Shown here piece by piece: positions 9,691 through 21,310 of a DNA stretch of 64,000 nucleotides. Position 1 is the stretch's first letter. Every line of letters begins with the position of its first letter. Source of the stretch: Calliphora vicina (Eukaryota; Arthropoda; Insecta; Diptera; Calliphoridae); assembly GCF_958450345.1 (NCBI RefSeq), contig NC_088783.1, forward strand, positions 104,713,302 to 104,777,301, written 5' to 3'. The notes under the pieces are model-generated. The model was not told where the DNA came from. It made no database searches and was given only the letters and a program-made list of their open reading frames with translations. The translations under genes and the position numbers were made by a program.

Positions 9691-12600
9691 TTGTATAATA
9701 GTGCTATTTATAAGCCATAAATGTAATAACAAATAAATGCATTCTTAACAATTGCCTATCAGCATCGACATTTTAAGATTAAAATGAAAAACAAATTGTT
9801 CTTATTCATTATCCATCAACATCGCTTTGTTGAGAATTAAAAGCAAATAATTATATTGTTTTCTAATATATTTCTTTTATCTCAACATGAAGAGAAACGT
9901 TTAATGTTATAAGCTAAACAAAGTGTTAAAGAGTAAAAGGGGTAAATGTTGGCAAGCTATGTTAATTATCGAGCTTAATTAGCTGTTACAATAATGTATG
10001 CCAGCAAAATATCTAATCTTTACTCTAAGCAAATATAAATATGTTGTATGTGTCTAAAAAACTTAAATATCTACAGTCAGAGCTTCAAATTAATTAAATC
10101 AATTTAAATCAATCCACTAAAATCTTAATTTCGAAATAAAAATTTCAGCAAATCATTACCAACATAACAAATTCTTTAGCTTATTTCAAATGCTTTTATT
10201 TGAATAAAATTCATTCATTATTGAATTAATTCAATCTTTAAATTATTCAATTTTTGTTAATTCAAATAGTATATAGGCAAGCTTCTAGGATTTATCAGGG
10301 GAATACGCCGGCTTTATACTTTATATTTTCACCTCACTACTTTATTTTAAGTTATTTTCTTTCTAACTAGGTCTTTTCCTGAAGGGTTCACAGTGGATCC
10401 AAAGGTCTCCAAGAAGAAGTGTATTCAACAGTACATACACCACACCTTCTAATCTAATCTATTTCAAATATATTACAAACTGAATGAAAATAATTTTTCT
10501 TCAGTCAGTTTTGTGTAGCTTTTATTCACTTGTAAAATGAAAAAAAAAATTGTCTAAAGCCGTTTTGATAGATTATAATAAATGAAATTTGAATTTTAAA
10601 TGGATTTGAATTAAAGAAAACGAGAATGATTCCACAAGGAATTTATTCTATAAAAAATTAATTCTCAAACTAATGAATACAATGCGTTTGAAGTACTAAG
10701 AAATTAGGCCTATGAATTAATTCCCTAATAATTTCATTAACGGAATGATAAAGAAATAAAATTCAATTTGATTTTTAAAATTGAATTAAGAATTAATTCT
10801 TTCGAACCTTTGCGTACATCACATACTTGTAATGTAAATATTTTCTTACATGTTTCAAATATTTCTTAATAATTAAATAATTTTTGTTTTGCTTTGTTTT
10901 TCTGCTTTACATTTTGCAATATTTATAGATATTGTTCATGTATAAATTTCCATGACCTATTCCCCGCTATTTTCGCTTTTATTTTATTTAATTTTTTTTT
11001 TATTCATTGAGTAAGTGGCGAGGGAATTCCCGTTTGTATTGATTCTTTGGTGGGCTAAAGTTTATTCATCTTTTATTTGTCTTTGCCGTTATTGTTGTTG
11101 TGTTGGTGTTAGTACGCGCGACCAACGATTGTGTGGAGGTGATTACACTGCATTTAAGTGCGGTGACAAAAAAGTATCAATCGTCTTTTGTTAACAGACC
11201 GAATGTCCGGTTCTATCGACAATGAATTGCATCCATCAAATGGCAATAAATTTAATTAAGTGGAGAACTATGTAGGCGTCCATTTAATAAACAAAATTAT
11301 AGGCATAATTTGCTAAAGCAATTTTTGTAAAATAAAGTTGAATGAATCTCAAATATATTTGGATAATGTGAAAGAAAATACAAATTTTTAAATCCACCAA
11401 AAATCTAATCAAGAAAATTCATTAGAAGTCTAATTTTGGGTAAACACTAATATTCTAAAATGTTGTACGCTCTAAAATGGTCTTATCAAACACATTATAA
11501 ACTTAAGACGGCTTTAATTCCTTTATCTTGGTAACGATAAATTAAATTAATTCCAAAAAAATTTTAAATTCGTACTTAAGTAGTAATTAATACATATACA
11601 ATCTGGCATCTCTGCACATTTCCCCACAAAAATAAAATCTCTCTTAAAAATTTCAACCTGGCAATACTCCCTTAGTAAAAGGCGGAGAAATGCGCGGTTT
11701 GTTTGTATTTGTACAATACTCATATAAATAATAACAACAATACAAAACATACTAAAGAAAACAACAACATTAACTCACCACTAGAGCAGCAGCAAACATG
11801 AAGAAAAAGTATCAGCCATTATAAGACCATTTTTTCCAGCCATATAAATTCCCACACTTATTGTTTCACTGATTATTGTTATTATAATTTAATAAAATTT
11901 ATAGAAAAATACACTTTTTAATAGTTTAAACTTAAGAAATATACTTTCTTTATTCTTAAAATAAATCTTGTAGGCAAAAGGCATAGAAAAACCCCAAAAA
12001 AAAATTGACGATGTTGAAAACGACGAAACACAACGACCGTATGTTATAAAAAAAATACACGAGAGCGCACAAACAAGCAAACGCGGCTAAATAAGGGGAG
12101 ATTAGCTTTTATGTTATAATTTTATTATTGTTTAACAATTATTTAAAACAATTTTATTTGTTTTTTTTTCTTTCAGATCAATGATTATTTTATTAACTTT
12201 TCTGTTTATTGTAGTTTTTTTTTAATATTTTACACAAACACACGTTTCTTGAGGCAAATTTATGACTTCTTTTTTTCTTTCCTTCTACTACTACCCGTTT
12301 TTTTTCTTATTTCATGTTTTCCTTCATTTTTTAACATCGTCTACATTGTGTGTAGTTGATTGTCCCACTTTCGTTGTGATTTTTAAATACAATTTTTCCA
12401 ATATATTAAATAGATTATGTTAAAAATTTTGTTAACTGATGAAACTTTAATATGTATATTAATAATTCTTAAACTTTTTACTTATTTTTAATAAGTTTTG
12501 ACACTTTTTTTCTTAGTTTAAAAAAATCACAATTAAGTGCAACACGACGCGTTTTTTCTTCTACACGAATAAAAAAGCAGCAGAGAAATGAACAGAGGTG

Positions 12601-13950
12601 ACAATTAGGCTACGGTATTGCCAGATGTCTAGTTACAAAGATGAATGGAGGTGAGTATAATATAAGGGTATTGCCAGTTGCAAAGAATAGTTTAACTCTA
12701 AGTAAATGTTTATTTAAAAAAAAAATTAGTTATATTTACAATTTTTTAGAATTTACTGTAAAATATTAAAGAAATATATTAATTGAGTGATAATCTTATA
12801 ATTATTAAACAAATTGGTATGATTATCTTGGTAATATTTTAAACATTTTACATGATATGATGATAGTTTCAGAATGGTATGATGACCGTTACAAAACAAA
12901 ACATTTTTTTATAATAAAACAGTAAAGAAGCATAAAATTCACTACTAATGTATTACAATGATGTGAGTATAAATTATTTAATTATATTTCGAGATTTTGT
13001 ATTTGTAAATGTATTTACAAATGTAGCTTATTTAAAAAAAAAAATCTTATTTTGTAACATTTTTTGTGAGCCAGCCATCAGTCACATACTACCCGTTATG
13101 CGGGACAGTTTCATCTACTCTCTGGACAATTAGACGTACTCTCCGGACGATACCCAGCTCAGCGACATCTGTATAAACTGCGAGATTTTTCTCCTGAGAA
13201 GAACTTTCAACGAAAAACCAACATCTGATAATTTTCTTAAATTTGTCAGTCGAGTCGCAAAGAATGTCTGGATTGATAAACAACTCGCGCGTCATTGTAA
13301 TAATTTTTTTGCGTCTGACTCTGGCTCGTGTGTGATGTAAGTCTTCGCATAACGGTTCCTGTTCTACGTAGTTTACACCAACCGCGTGTCTTTTAGTTTG
13401 GACAAACCCTGGTGGAGACCATTAAAACTCTTCGATACTGCTCGATAAACACTAAAAGTGTTTTTTTTTAAACATAAAGTTGGAAATAAAGTTATGTTGT
13501 TCTGCCACGGTATTTTTTAATTTAAGAAATAAAAATTACGCGTGAAGACGGGGGCTAAAAAATAACAAAATTTTAAATTATCAAAGATAACTTTTGTAAT
13601 TAATAGTAAATTATAATTAAGTTGTAAATAAGAAAACAAACTTAAACCCCGATTTGTTACTATATATTTCTGTTAAAAAATAAGGTTGGCTGTTAAATTA
13701 AATTTAATAAAAAACTCTAAATTGGCAACACTGCTTCCAACTACTATTTTTATGGCATCTAGAGCGAGCAGCTTTTATATATAACAACAAATTACTTAAT
13801 ATTACACAAAATAATGACTGAAACTTAAAACTTACTTTAATTTTAACAATTCTTTATATTAAGTCTTTCAATTCATTATTTTTTTCCTTATAAAATGTTA
13901 AATTATTTATTGTTATTAAAAATTCCTGTGTAAACCCAACTAAACACATT
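9691..13950. other. intergenic upstream of Naa20; possible decayed hAT
   Basis: No convincing gene. At 10078-10812 the ends CAGAGCTTCAAA and the complement of TTCGAACCTTTG form a poor inverted repeat enclosing many AATTAATT runs, possibly an old hAT-like element, but no clear TSD is left. Around 11760-11850 the minus strand shows ATG-TTT-GCT-GCT-GCT-CTA-GTG followed by a GTGAGT donor, which could be a tiny first exon. The block at 13060-13440 is more GC-rich than its surroundings but was not identified. Confidence 0.3.
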
Positions 13951-13979
13951 TTTTGACATGTTCTCTTTTACTCCACCAT

Positions 13980-14116
13980 TCGTTAAGCCCTGTTAATGCA
14001 GCGGCAGCAGCAGTGTTGTTTTTCTTTTTTTTGTACCAGACGTGTGTGCTATTTTTACACTCGCATAAAATTATTAAATAAATTTTGTTGTAAGAAAATT
14101 TATAAAGCCATTCAAA
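13980..14116 (+). promoter_or_regulatory. Naa20 leader region
   Basis: The roughly 140 bases before the Naa20 start include a GCAGCGGCAGCAGCAG run and no upstream ATG in the last 30 bases. The start codon context is CAAAATG, typical of fly translation starts. No TATA box was identified with confidence, and the transcription start is not determined. Confidence 0.35.
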
Positions 14117-15180
14117 ATGACCACTTTAAGACCCTTTACTTGTGATGATTTATTTAAATTTAACAATGTGTAAGTAATAACTATACAAACAAGCTAATAA
14201 TTTATTGTTCATAAAGCCTTGTGTATGAAAAATAACATTTTGTGTCTGCTCTGTTAATTTACAGCAACTTTGATCCGCTAACAGAAACATATGGTCTGTC
14301 ATTTTACACACAGTACTTAGCTAGGTGGCCAGAGTTTTTTCAATTGGCTGAATCTCCCAGTGGACAAATAATGGGTTATAGTAAGTTCAACTGAAGAATT
14401 TGAATTGGTATATATTAATTTTGATTTATATTTTTGATCATTTAAGTCATGGGCAAGGTAGAGGGCCATATGGAAAACTGGCATGGTCATGTTACAGCCT
14501 TAACGGTTTCTCCCGATTATAGACGTTTGGGTTTGGCTGCTTTGTTGATGCAGTTCTTGGAAGACATATCAGAAAAGTAAGTTGTATTATTTTTAATTAT
14601 ATTCTATGGTATATTCAAAAATATGTTGCTATTTGTTTAAAACTATGGAATTCCAAATAATATTGAAAAAAGTTTGTTTAACTTAATAGCAAAAATCAGT
14701 TTTTGTTTAAAAGTGGAACTGATTTTTGTATTGACGAATAAAATGGTTTCAAATATTTGTAAAATAAACCAAGTTTTTTTTGTCCGGTATATAAAATATT
14801 GTCTATCGATCCAAAAATCTCTTCAAAATATTTCAGAATTCTATTACATACCCCTAACATATTTCCTTTCCCCTTTACTTTCAGAAAACGTTCTTATTTT
14901 GTGGATCTGTTTGTGCGTAAAAGTAATCAAATTGCTATTAACATGTATAAGAATCTGGGCTATATTATATATCGTACGATATTGGACTATTATTCGGGAG
15001 ATCAAGATGAGGATGCTTATGGTAGTTAACCACAATATTTTATATTTCTCATATAATTTCTTTGTTAACATTAAATAATTTCTTGCAGATATGCGCAAAG
15101 CTTTATCGAGAGATGTGGAAAAAAAGTCTATAATACCCTATACACAGCCAGTACGCCCGGAAGATTTAGATATGCATTGA
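14117..15180 (+). CDS. Naa20: N-alpha-acetyltransferase 20, NatB catalytic subunit
   Basis: Five coding exons: 14117-14169, 14265-14380, 14447-14576, 14885-15021 and 15089-15180. All introns are GT-AG with GTAAGT or GTAGTT-like donors. The spliced frame is 528 bases and gives 175 aa, close to the usual length of about 178. The product is a GNAT-fold acetyltransferase that, with the auxiliary subunit Naa25, acetylates nascent proteins starting Met-Asp, Met-Glu or Met-Asn at the ribosome. The start MTTLRPFTCDDLFKFNNV is family-typical. The acetyl-CoA loop RRLGLA is at residues 82-87, and NWHGHVTALTVSPDYRR and VDLFVRKSNQ-A-NMYK-LGY follow the family pattern. The C-terminus VEKKSIIPYTQPVRPEDLDMH is also conserved. 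No frameshift or missing key residue was seen. Confidence 0.95.
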
Positions 15181-15308
15181 TATTGAATGTCTTGTGTTTT
15201 TCTATCATTCTTTTGAGTTTCATACTTTTTGCAAGCAATATACATTTATTTTTTTAATATTATTAATTGCCTGCTGTCTTTAAAACAAAACAACAACAAA
15301 ATTCATTA

Positions 15309-15314
15309 AATAAA
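15309..15314 (+). terminator. candidate Naa20 polyadenylation signal
   Basis: An AATAAA hexamer lies about 130 bases after the Naa20 stop codon, within AT-rich DNA. AATAAA is common by chance at this base composition, so the assignment rests mainly on position. Confidence 0.4.
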
Positions 15315-15319
15315 AACCA

Positions 15320-16365
15320 AAAAAACACCTTTTAAAATTGGAAAAATTACAAGATTGTAACTAACATTTTTCTAAACTTTTAACTTTAAACTATAACTAA
15401 AGGAATTAACAGCTAAAAGAAAATGTTTAATATTTTCACGTCTAATTATTTTTTAACCTAAAGTCCAACTGACAGTTTTCATAAAAAAAATATTTTAACA
15501 AACAGTTAAGAAATAACCACATGTAGTGAAATTAATAACTCAAAATCAAATTTATTTAGAAACTAGATTAAATTTTTAAATTTCACAATTATATTTTCCA
15601 AAACTTAAGCTGTTAATTCCTTTATAAATTTTCTATTTCGAAATCTGTCTTCTGTGTTTTTATCTCTTTAAAATTTCTCATAAACTTTTTGTTGAATTGT
15701 GCCTCCATCCCAAGTAAAAAAAAATAACGTCTTTGTGTGTTATTGCTACTCAAAGTATTTTTTATACAAAAAAAAAGGTAAATAATATTTTCAAATTATT
15801 TTCATTGTAAATTAAAAAAAAGACTTCTTCATTTATCATAACTTTACTTTATTAATATTTTCTAACTTTGTACCAATTATTTAAAAGTACATACATTTTT
15901 TACATTATGATGAATGAAAATTCTTAAATATTTTAACTAAATAATATATTTTTTTAAATACATACTCTTATTTAAAAGTTTCTAAAATTAATTCTAATTT
16001 TTGTGTAGATTTTTATCAATTAATTTTTATTTAAATATTTCACATTTTTCTAATAAACTTGTCTTGTTTTCTTTATTGTTGTAGTTTTCTAAATCCGATC
16101 TACGTCATCATATGCAAAATACCAATTACATTTAAAAATATCAGGCGTTCCCCTGCGGTTTCTTAGAACTGGAAGATGACTGGCTTCTGAACAAAGGGAT
16201 AAGGACTAAATATATCTCTTCAATTATAAATTATTTTATTTAATATTTTTTTTAGTGTAAAAACTAATAAATGCAATTCTGCAAACATAATTTCTTAGTT
16301 TAGAATTTGATATTATAATAGTAATGGGGGGTTATCCCTAATTCGATTCGAAAGGAAATCTTTTC
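15320..16365. other. intergenic, AT-rich; small GC-richer island
   Basis: Very AT-rich DNA downstream of Naa20 without a recognisable gene. A short GC-richer island at about 16143-16205 (GGCGTTCCCCTGCGGTTTC then GATGACTGGC and CTTCTGAAC) stands out but could not be assigned to any RNA family. Confidence 0.3.
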
Positions 16366-16368
16366 GAA

Positions 16369-17790
16369 TTAAAATGAGTTTAGCACACATTTTCGTTTTC
16401 GGATTGAGTTACGCAGTAACCGCAAACCAAGAACGAATTCGTTCCATAGTGTATCCACGTGGATGACAAAGAAAACTTCAGGACCTATGAACGAGCGTCG
16501 GCACCACGTTAACCGAACACCAGACCTGATTACATATGATGATAAGGCTCTAAGAGCAGCCTGGGTATCAGACATAACAAAGATCCTAGTATTCCTTAAT
16601 CTCCTCCTGAAATATTGATGGAATATGGAAATATATCAGCCCCAGTGACACCATTAGCCTGTTTGGAACCATCTGTAAACCACACTTGATCGGCATTATC
16701 CTGCCACTATATCTGATTTATCCACTCATCCCTTTCAGGTATAAGGACCCTAAACTTCCTATGTAACACCAAAGTTGGTCACATATAGTCAGATATTGCA
16801 ATACTAAGATCATTCCCAAAGCTGCCTAGAATGCGCATATGCCCAACCAGATCACCCGGCATTACCCGATAGTCTGGATGCACTCCTATAGCTTCCTCCA
16901 TTATCTATATATGTATGGAAGGGTGAGATGTATAGAATTGCACTCAAAACATGAGTGGGCAGATCCTCATGGATCCAGTAATAGAAATACAGATGAGGCG
17001 ATAGACATTATCATGTAATGATCTCACAGTCATCTTGTCCTTATTACTGTATTCAAAGACCCGTAAATCATCTTCTGTTTTAACTTCAACGTTTTACCAA
17101 AAAGTCGCTGCCAGGTATAGATTGACCTAGTAGCTTTTTTGGATAAGTTGGATAAGTGTGAGCTCAAAATATTTTACCTCTCTAGAAAACCCTATAGATG
17201 AGCCGTTCAATGTAGGCTCTATGAGTCTAACAACTCTCCGTTTGGTAAATGGTACAAGCAACCCTCTTTCCATGCACCACTTGGTAGTTATATTCAGAGA
17301 AGTCTGCATCCTATCCGATATCGTTACGTCATCCCACCCATAAGTTGTCGGCGTAACCATATGTGCGGAATCCTAAGTTGTTAAGTTCTTCCAGTAGTTA
17401 ATCGATAACCAGAGTGGTTATGTGGACAACCCTTAGATGCTCGTATGGATATCGATGATCCTTCTAAGTCTAACTTAATAACTCTCGATGACAGAATTTT
17501 CAAAATCCATTTCCCTATAATGCAAGGAACCCCTTTCATAAACAGTGCTAGATCAATAGATGTATTGTCGATGGCTCCTGGAAAAATTAGATCTGTTCCT
17601 GGGAATTTGAATAGGCTAAAATAAGATATCGCCCACTTTACCCGATCTAAACCAAAGATTCTACCTACCAAACGACGATTACTTTTGGATATTGAGGGGA
17701 CCCATGCGTGAATCGGAGTTGGATTGAAAAGCATTGAATCAGGAAAGAAATGATGTTTCAGCATACATCTGGATGTTTCAGCATACATTA
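16369..17790 (-). mobile_element. LINE fragment: reverse transcriptase to RNase H
   Basis: Read leftward, 17788-17400 carries decayed reverse transcriptase N-terminal text with a recognisable FKFPGTDLIFPGA motif. At 17360-17130 follows DDVTISDRMQTSLNITTKWC and then LNGSSIGFSREVKYFELTL, the classical region after the YADD box. At 16575-16500 SDTQAALRALSSYVIRS is an RNase H segment. Frameshifts and deletions interrupt every domain. The RNase H part and the linker are clearly homologous to the copy at 75-970, so both belong to one family. Confidence 0.78.
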
Positions 17791-18429
17791 TTAGTCTTAC
17801 AATTCCTGTAGGAGTATTTGATTGAACAAGTTGTATGATACCACAAATTTGGTAATATATCGTTATATTCCTTTAACTACAAAGAGTGACATCTGACTTC
17901 TAGCATCCCAAAATCACTATTGGAATAGTGGTGTCTGAAAGAAATAAGAACAAACATTGCAAACATTAACTTAAAGTATGAGAAAGCTGATTTCAAAATG
18001 ATTTTAGAAAAAAGAGTTATGTGCACATTTCGTTAAAATGTCTTTACAACTGTAGGTCGAACTAAAATTTCCAATTCTACATAAATTAATAGAAGAGAAG
18101 TAAAATAATTTTTTATGGAACAAACTTTTGAATACGAGTATCTTTTTTTGCATGCGCAGCGACGATATATGATTGAAGACCGAATGTGGCAATAACTGTG
18201 CTATCTTAGAACTAGGAGTTTTTCCAACTAATTAGTAAATTTCCTCAGATAATAATGATATCTTTTATTTATAAGTAAGCCAGCTTTCTTTGGTTGGAAC
18301 AGCACCCAGTTGCAATTTGGAAAATAGATTATGGGAAGAAGGATAGAGAGAGTAATGTTTGTAGACATTCGATTTTAAATTTCCTACACAGATAGTGTCA
18401 AAAAAGAATTATACAGGAAGTCTATTCCA
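17791..18429. other. intergenic, no gene recognised
   Basis: No domain or repeat structure was recognised. It may be further decayed LINE sequence because it lies between two LINE fragments on the same strand. Confidence 0.3.
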
Positions 18430-18756
18430 CACGAGGTTCGGCTAGAAAACGATCCACTGTACAATCGAGCACGAATGAACTGTTGTTGAAAAGTGAGTAC
18501 TGCGTAAAAAATGCGTGTATCAGAAAGTTGTATTCCGGTGCCATTTAAAATCAAATATATTTAGTCCAGCGGACATCACACTAAACACTTCTGTCCAGAA
18601 CATCAAGATTACTAAATATTTACTCCGCCCTGATGAAGCAACATTATCTGTCGTGCATTTAAATCCACTATATTCACAAAACCATTCAGAGATTGTCACA
18701 AGATATTGCAACTTCCGACAGGCTTGGAATGAATATGAATGTCAAATGTTGCTATT

Positions 18757-18978
18757 CGGGGTTGTCATAGAATCCAATCATTGTCGGAATCGGTTTTGAA
18801 AACGACAAAAAAGTACATTCGACTTATGAAATCCAATGTAAGTTTTTGTTTAATCGATAAAGAATTTAATTCTAGATTGAATATAAAACCGATAACTTAC
18901 AATTTCACGAGACCAATGTCCTTTTTCTGTCGTTTTCAAAACCGATTCCGACAATGATTGGATTCTATGACAACCCCG
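18757..18978. mobile_element. foldback MITE with ATT target duplication
   Basis: Two arms, left 18757-18807 and right 18928-18978, are perfect inverted complements for about 51 bases and extend a further dozen bases with mismatches. The ends read CGGGGTTGTCATAGAATCC. ATT flanks both sides (18754-18756 and 18979-18981), consistent with a 3-bp target duplication. The loop is about 110 bases with no coding frame. The transposase family is not known: 3-bp targets are typical of Harbinger, but that family prefers TTA/TAA. Confidence 0.75.
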
Positions 18979-19311
18979 ATTATCTGTAAAATAATAGATT
19001 GGGTAGGATGCTTGACATAGAAGATCATTTAGAAATATAACAAATAAAGTAGAAATTAAAGAGTCGTGCGGTGCCCCTGATTCAACCTTGAACTTGTCTG
19101 ATGAGATCCCATTAGGGATGCCAATCCCGAAATCCCGATCCCGAAAATCCCGGGATTTTTCGGGATCGGGATTTCCCGAATCCCGGGATTTGTGAAAAAC
19201 AATCCCGGGATTTTTCGGGATTAACAAATCCCGAAAATTACGAGATTTTTTAATATTTTAGGATGAAACCAAGAAAGCTAAATTTCAGCATACTTATAAT
19301 ACTAATATAAA

Positions 19312-19375
19312 ACAAGTAAGAGTGTTATATTCAGCTATGGAGAATCTTTTATACCCACCATCAATATGTAGTTTT
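19312..19375 (-). mobile_element. Helitron-like repeat terminus
   Basis: AAACAAGTAAGAGTG followed by TATATTCAGCTATGGAGAAT and TTATACCCACC corresponds to the hairpin end of the DINE-1/mini-me-type family, with a damaged hairpin. Only this end is recognisable. Confidence 0.5.
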
Positions 19376-19411
19376 GGTCTTCTATGGGGACTTGAATCAG
19401 TATTTATGAAT

Positions 19412-20536
19412 CAGAGTTGGGAGTAGTGCACTAAATGTTGAGTGCAATCAACATTTCACTAGCACTAAATATTATTTTAAAAAATATAGTTTTAACTAAT
19501 TTTCATCAGCTTTAGTGGTAGTGAAGCTTATATTTTTATCACTAATATTTTTTAGTGATAGTGATATTTTTTTAACTATAAATCAATTGAGTGGTAGTGT
19601 AGAAATAAGCACTAAACTCAAATAGTTAAAAAATTTAACAATAACTAAAAAAAAGCTTGAATAATTTTCTTTGCACTAATATATTCAAAATTAGTGATCA
19701 TGAAGTTATTCCAGTTTAAACTAGAATATTAAATATACAGATGTTTGTTGAGCAAGCTTCAAAGTGTTTTTCAGCATCCGAAGAAATAATAACACAAAAA
19801 AACACTGATAATGTAGGATTCTTAGATTTTGGGGGAAATTGACAGTAAGTGAAAAAGTTATTGAAGAAATTACTTAGTTTATTAACATCTTCAATATTAG
19901 GACAACATTTGTTCAGAAAGATGGCATAGAAAGTGAAATACGTGCATTCCTTTTAAGCTCGGACACTGATATTTACAGTCTCAAAAAATATCCAATAATA
20001 AGGCAAATGTTTTTTAAATTTAACACGCCTTTGGCTTCTTCTGCTCCAGTAGAGCGTTTATTTTCTTTTAGTGGAATGGTGGATTCTCCTCCGAGAAATA
20101 AATTAAGTGATTCGAATTTCGAAAAGCTTGTTTTACTTAAAGCCAATAGTCGCTAATTATTTTATGTGTAATTGCTTATTTCTCTTTTTATTGTAATTTG
20201 TATATTTATATACCGCTTTTACGTTTTTTCCTTAAATATATTAACTTAAACTATGAACAGAGTAAAACATTTCTTTGTTGAAAAAAATAGTGCAGGAATA
20301 TTTTTTTAACTAAAAATTTTAGTGTAGAAAAAATTATTTCATTAGGCTGCAAAAAAAATATTTTAACTATTTTCAAAATATTATTAGTTAAAAAATTTTA
20401 ACTAGACTATCACTATTATTGAGTGAGGCTTATATTTTTCAACTCATCACTAAACATTAAAAAAATTAGTGAAATATTTTACACTACCACTAACTATTAG
20501 TGATAGTTAAAAATTAGTGCACTATCCCCAACTATG
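19412..20536 (+). mobile_element. second hAT element nested inside the first
   Basis: Imperfect 23-bp terminal inverted repeats: CAGAGTTGGGAGTAGTGCAC on the left, CATAGTTGGGGATAGTGCAC from the right complement. They are flanked by a perfect 8-bp duplication TTATGAAT at 19404-19411 and 20537-20544. Subterminal regions are full of TTAGTGATAGTGA-type repeats. It keeps only a C-terminal transposase piece (19898-20156). Confidence 0.88.
19898..20156 (+). pseudogene. hAT transposase C-terminal fragment
   Basis: One open frame runs TFVQKDGIESEIRAFLLSS and then KKYPIIRQMFFKFNTPLASS, APVERLFSFSGMVDSPPRNK and LSDSNFEKLVLLKANSR before a stop. SSAPVERLFSFSG and LSDSNFEKLVLLK are hallmark hAT dimerization motifs. 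The upstream catalytic part is absent, so the nested element is a deletion derivative. The frame has no stops over about 86 residues, which suggests a fairly recent loss. Confidence 0.82.
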
Positions 20537-21310
20537 TTATGAATGAATGAAATTTATGTTAATATCATTATATACAAATTATTTATTGACAATAAAATAT
20601 TTTCTGATATAGAGGTTATATTATTATTGACTGGTCCTCACAAGAGTTGGTAGAAAGATTAATTTTCATATACAACTTGTTTATTCAATTTTATCACTAT
20701 ATTAATTATTATAAGACAATTATGAATGTCAAAGTCATTTTCTGAAGGCGACCATGTATGGGGACTATGAACAAATGTAGCCCGGTTTCCGCAATACTTT
20801 ATATATATTTTAATTCAATGCATTAGTTTTTCCTTTGTTATATTTCTACTTAGTGTATTAACGAAATAAATAGTTTTTATTGTTGAACTTGATGTTTTTT
20901 GACATTTAATTAAAATCCCGAAGTCCCGAAAAATCCCGAAATCCCGAAAAATCCCGGGATCCCGAAAAATCCCGGGGTCCCGAAAAATCCCGGGATCCCG
21001 GGATTTACATTTCCAAAATCCCGAATCCCGGGATTTGTAAAACCCAGTCCCGTTTGGCATCCCTAGATCCCATCTATAACTCATGTATTTTTGAGAAAGC
21101 TCGATACAAATCACTATTGATACTCGGATCGTACCGTAGCCTAGGTTCAATTAGAACTTCCTCAAAGTTTACAACATTTGCTGTCTGAAAGGTAATATTT
21201 AGGAAAAAAATTAGTTTACTGACCCTTAAATCACTGATCGTCAACCACAATTAAACATATCTAGAAAACATAGTTTTACTTATGACTGTTTCACATTTAG
21301 AAGACTCTAA

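Larger units (their letters stand above)
19113..21065 (+). mobile_element. hAT-like element with CCCGGGATTTTTCGGGAT subterminal arrays
   Basis: Ends are TAGGGATGCCAA and its complement, flanked by a perfect 8-bp duplication GATCCCAT at 19105-19112 and 21066-21073. The TAGGG terminus and 8-bp TSD mark a hAT element. Both subterminal zones (about 19125-19240 and 20915-21045) are packed with CCCGAAAAAT/CCCGGGATTTT units in both orientations. The inner part contains a Helitron-like terminus (about 19312-19375) and a second hAT element at 19412-20536. Without the nested insertion it is about 820 bp and shows no transposase of its own. Confidence 0.88.
18430..21185 (-). mobile_element. LINE reverse transcriptase split by foldback and hAT
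   Basis: Minus-strand pieces at 21185-21074, 19104-18979 and 18756-18430 join into a reverse transcriptase region. The frame reads VESGAPHDSLISTLFVIFLNDLLCQ, the G-P-Q-G-S and F-I-N-D-L box, then YPIYYFTDN at the catalytic YADD position. After the foldback it continues HSYSFQACRKLQYLVTISEWF and then a region resembling the NxxKT block. Two independent insertions, a foldback MITE at 18757-18978 and a hAT element at 19113-21065, interrupt it. Substitutions at catalytic positions and stops show that it was also dead by point decay. Confidence 0.65.

Noticed and set aside
10078..10812. Definite hAT element with AATTAATT repeats
   Set aside because: The ends are only loosely complementary and the flanking 8-mers do not match well enough; kept only as a remark in the intergenic entry.
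13060..13440. Host gene or retroelement fragment in the GC-richer block
   Set aside because: Translations in all frames are interrupted or unrecognisable; no motif supports any family.
14674..15078. 134-codon frame across Naa20 intron 3 and exon 4
   Set aside because: It reads exon 4 in the wrong frame; the spliced Naa20 model explains this region fully.
16143..16205. Small nucleolar RNA with GATGA-like and CTGA-like boxes
   Set aside because: The box spacing is far too short for a C/D snoRNA and there is no terminal stem.
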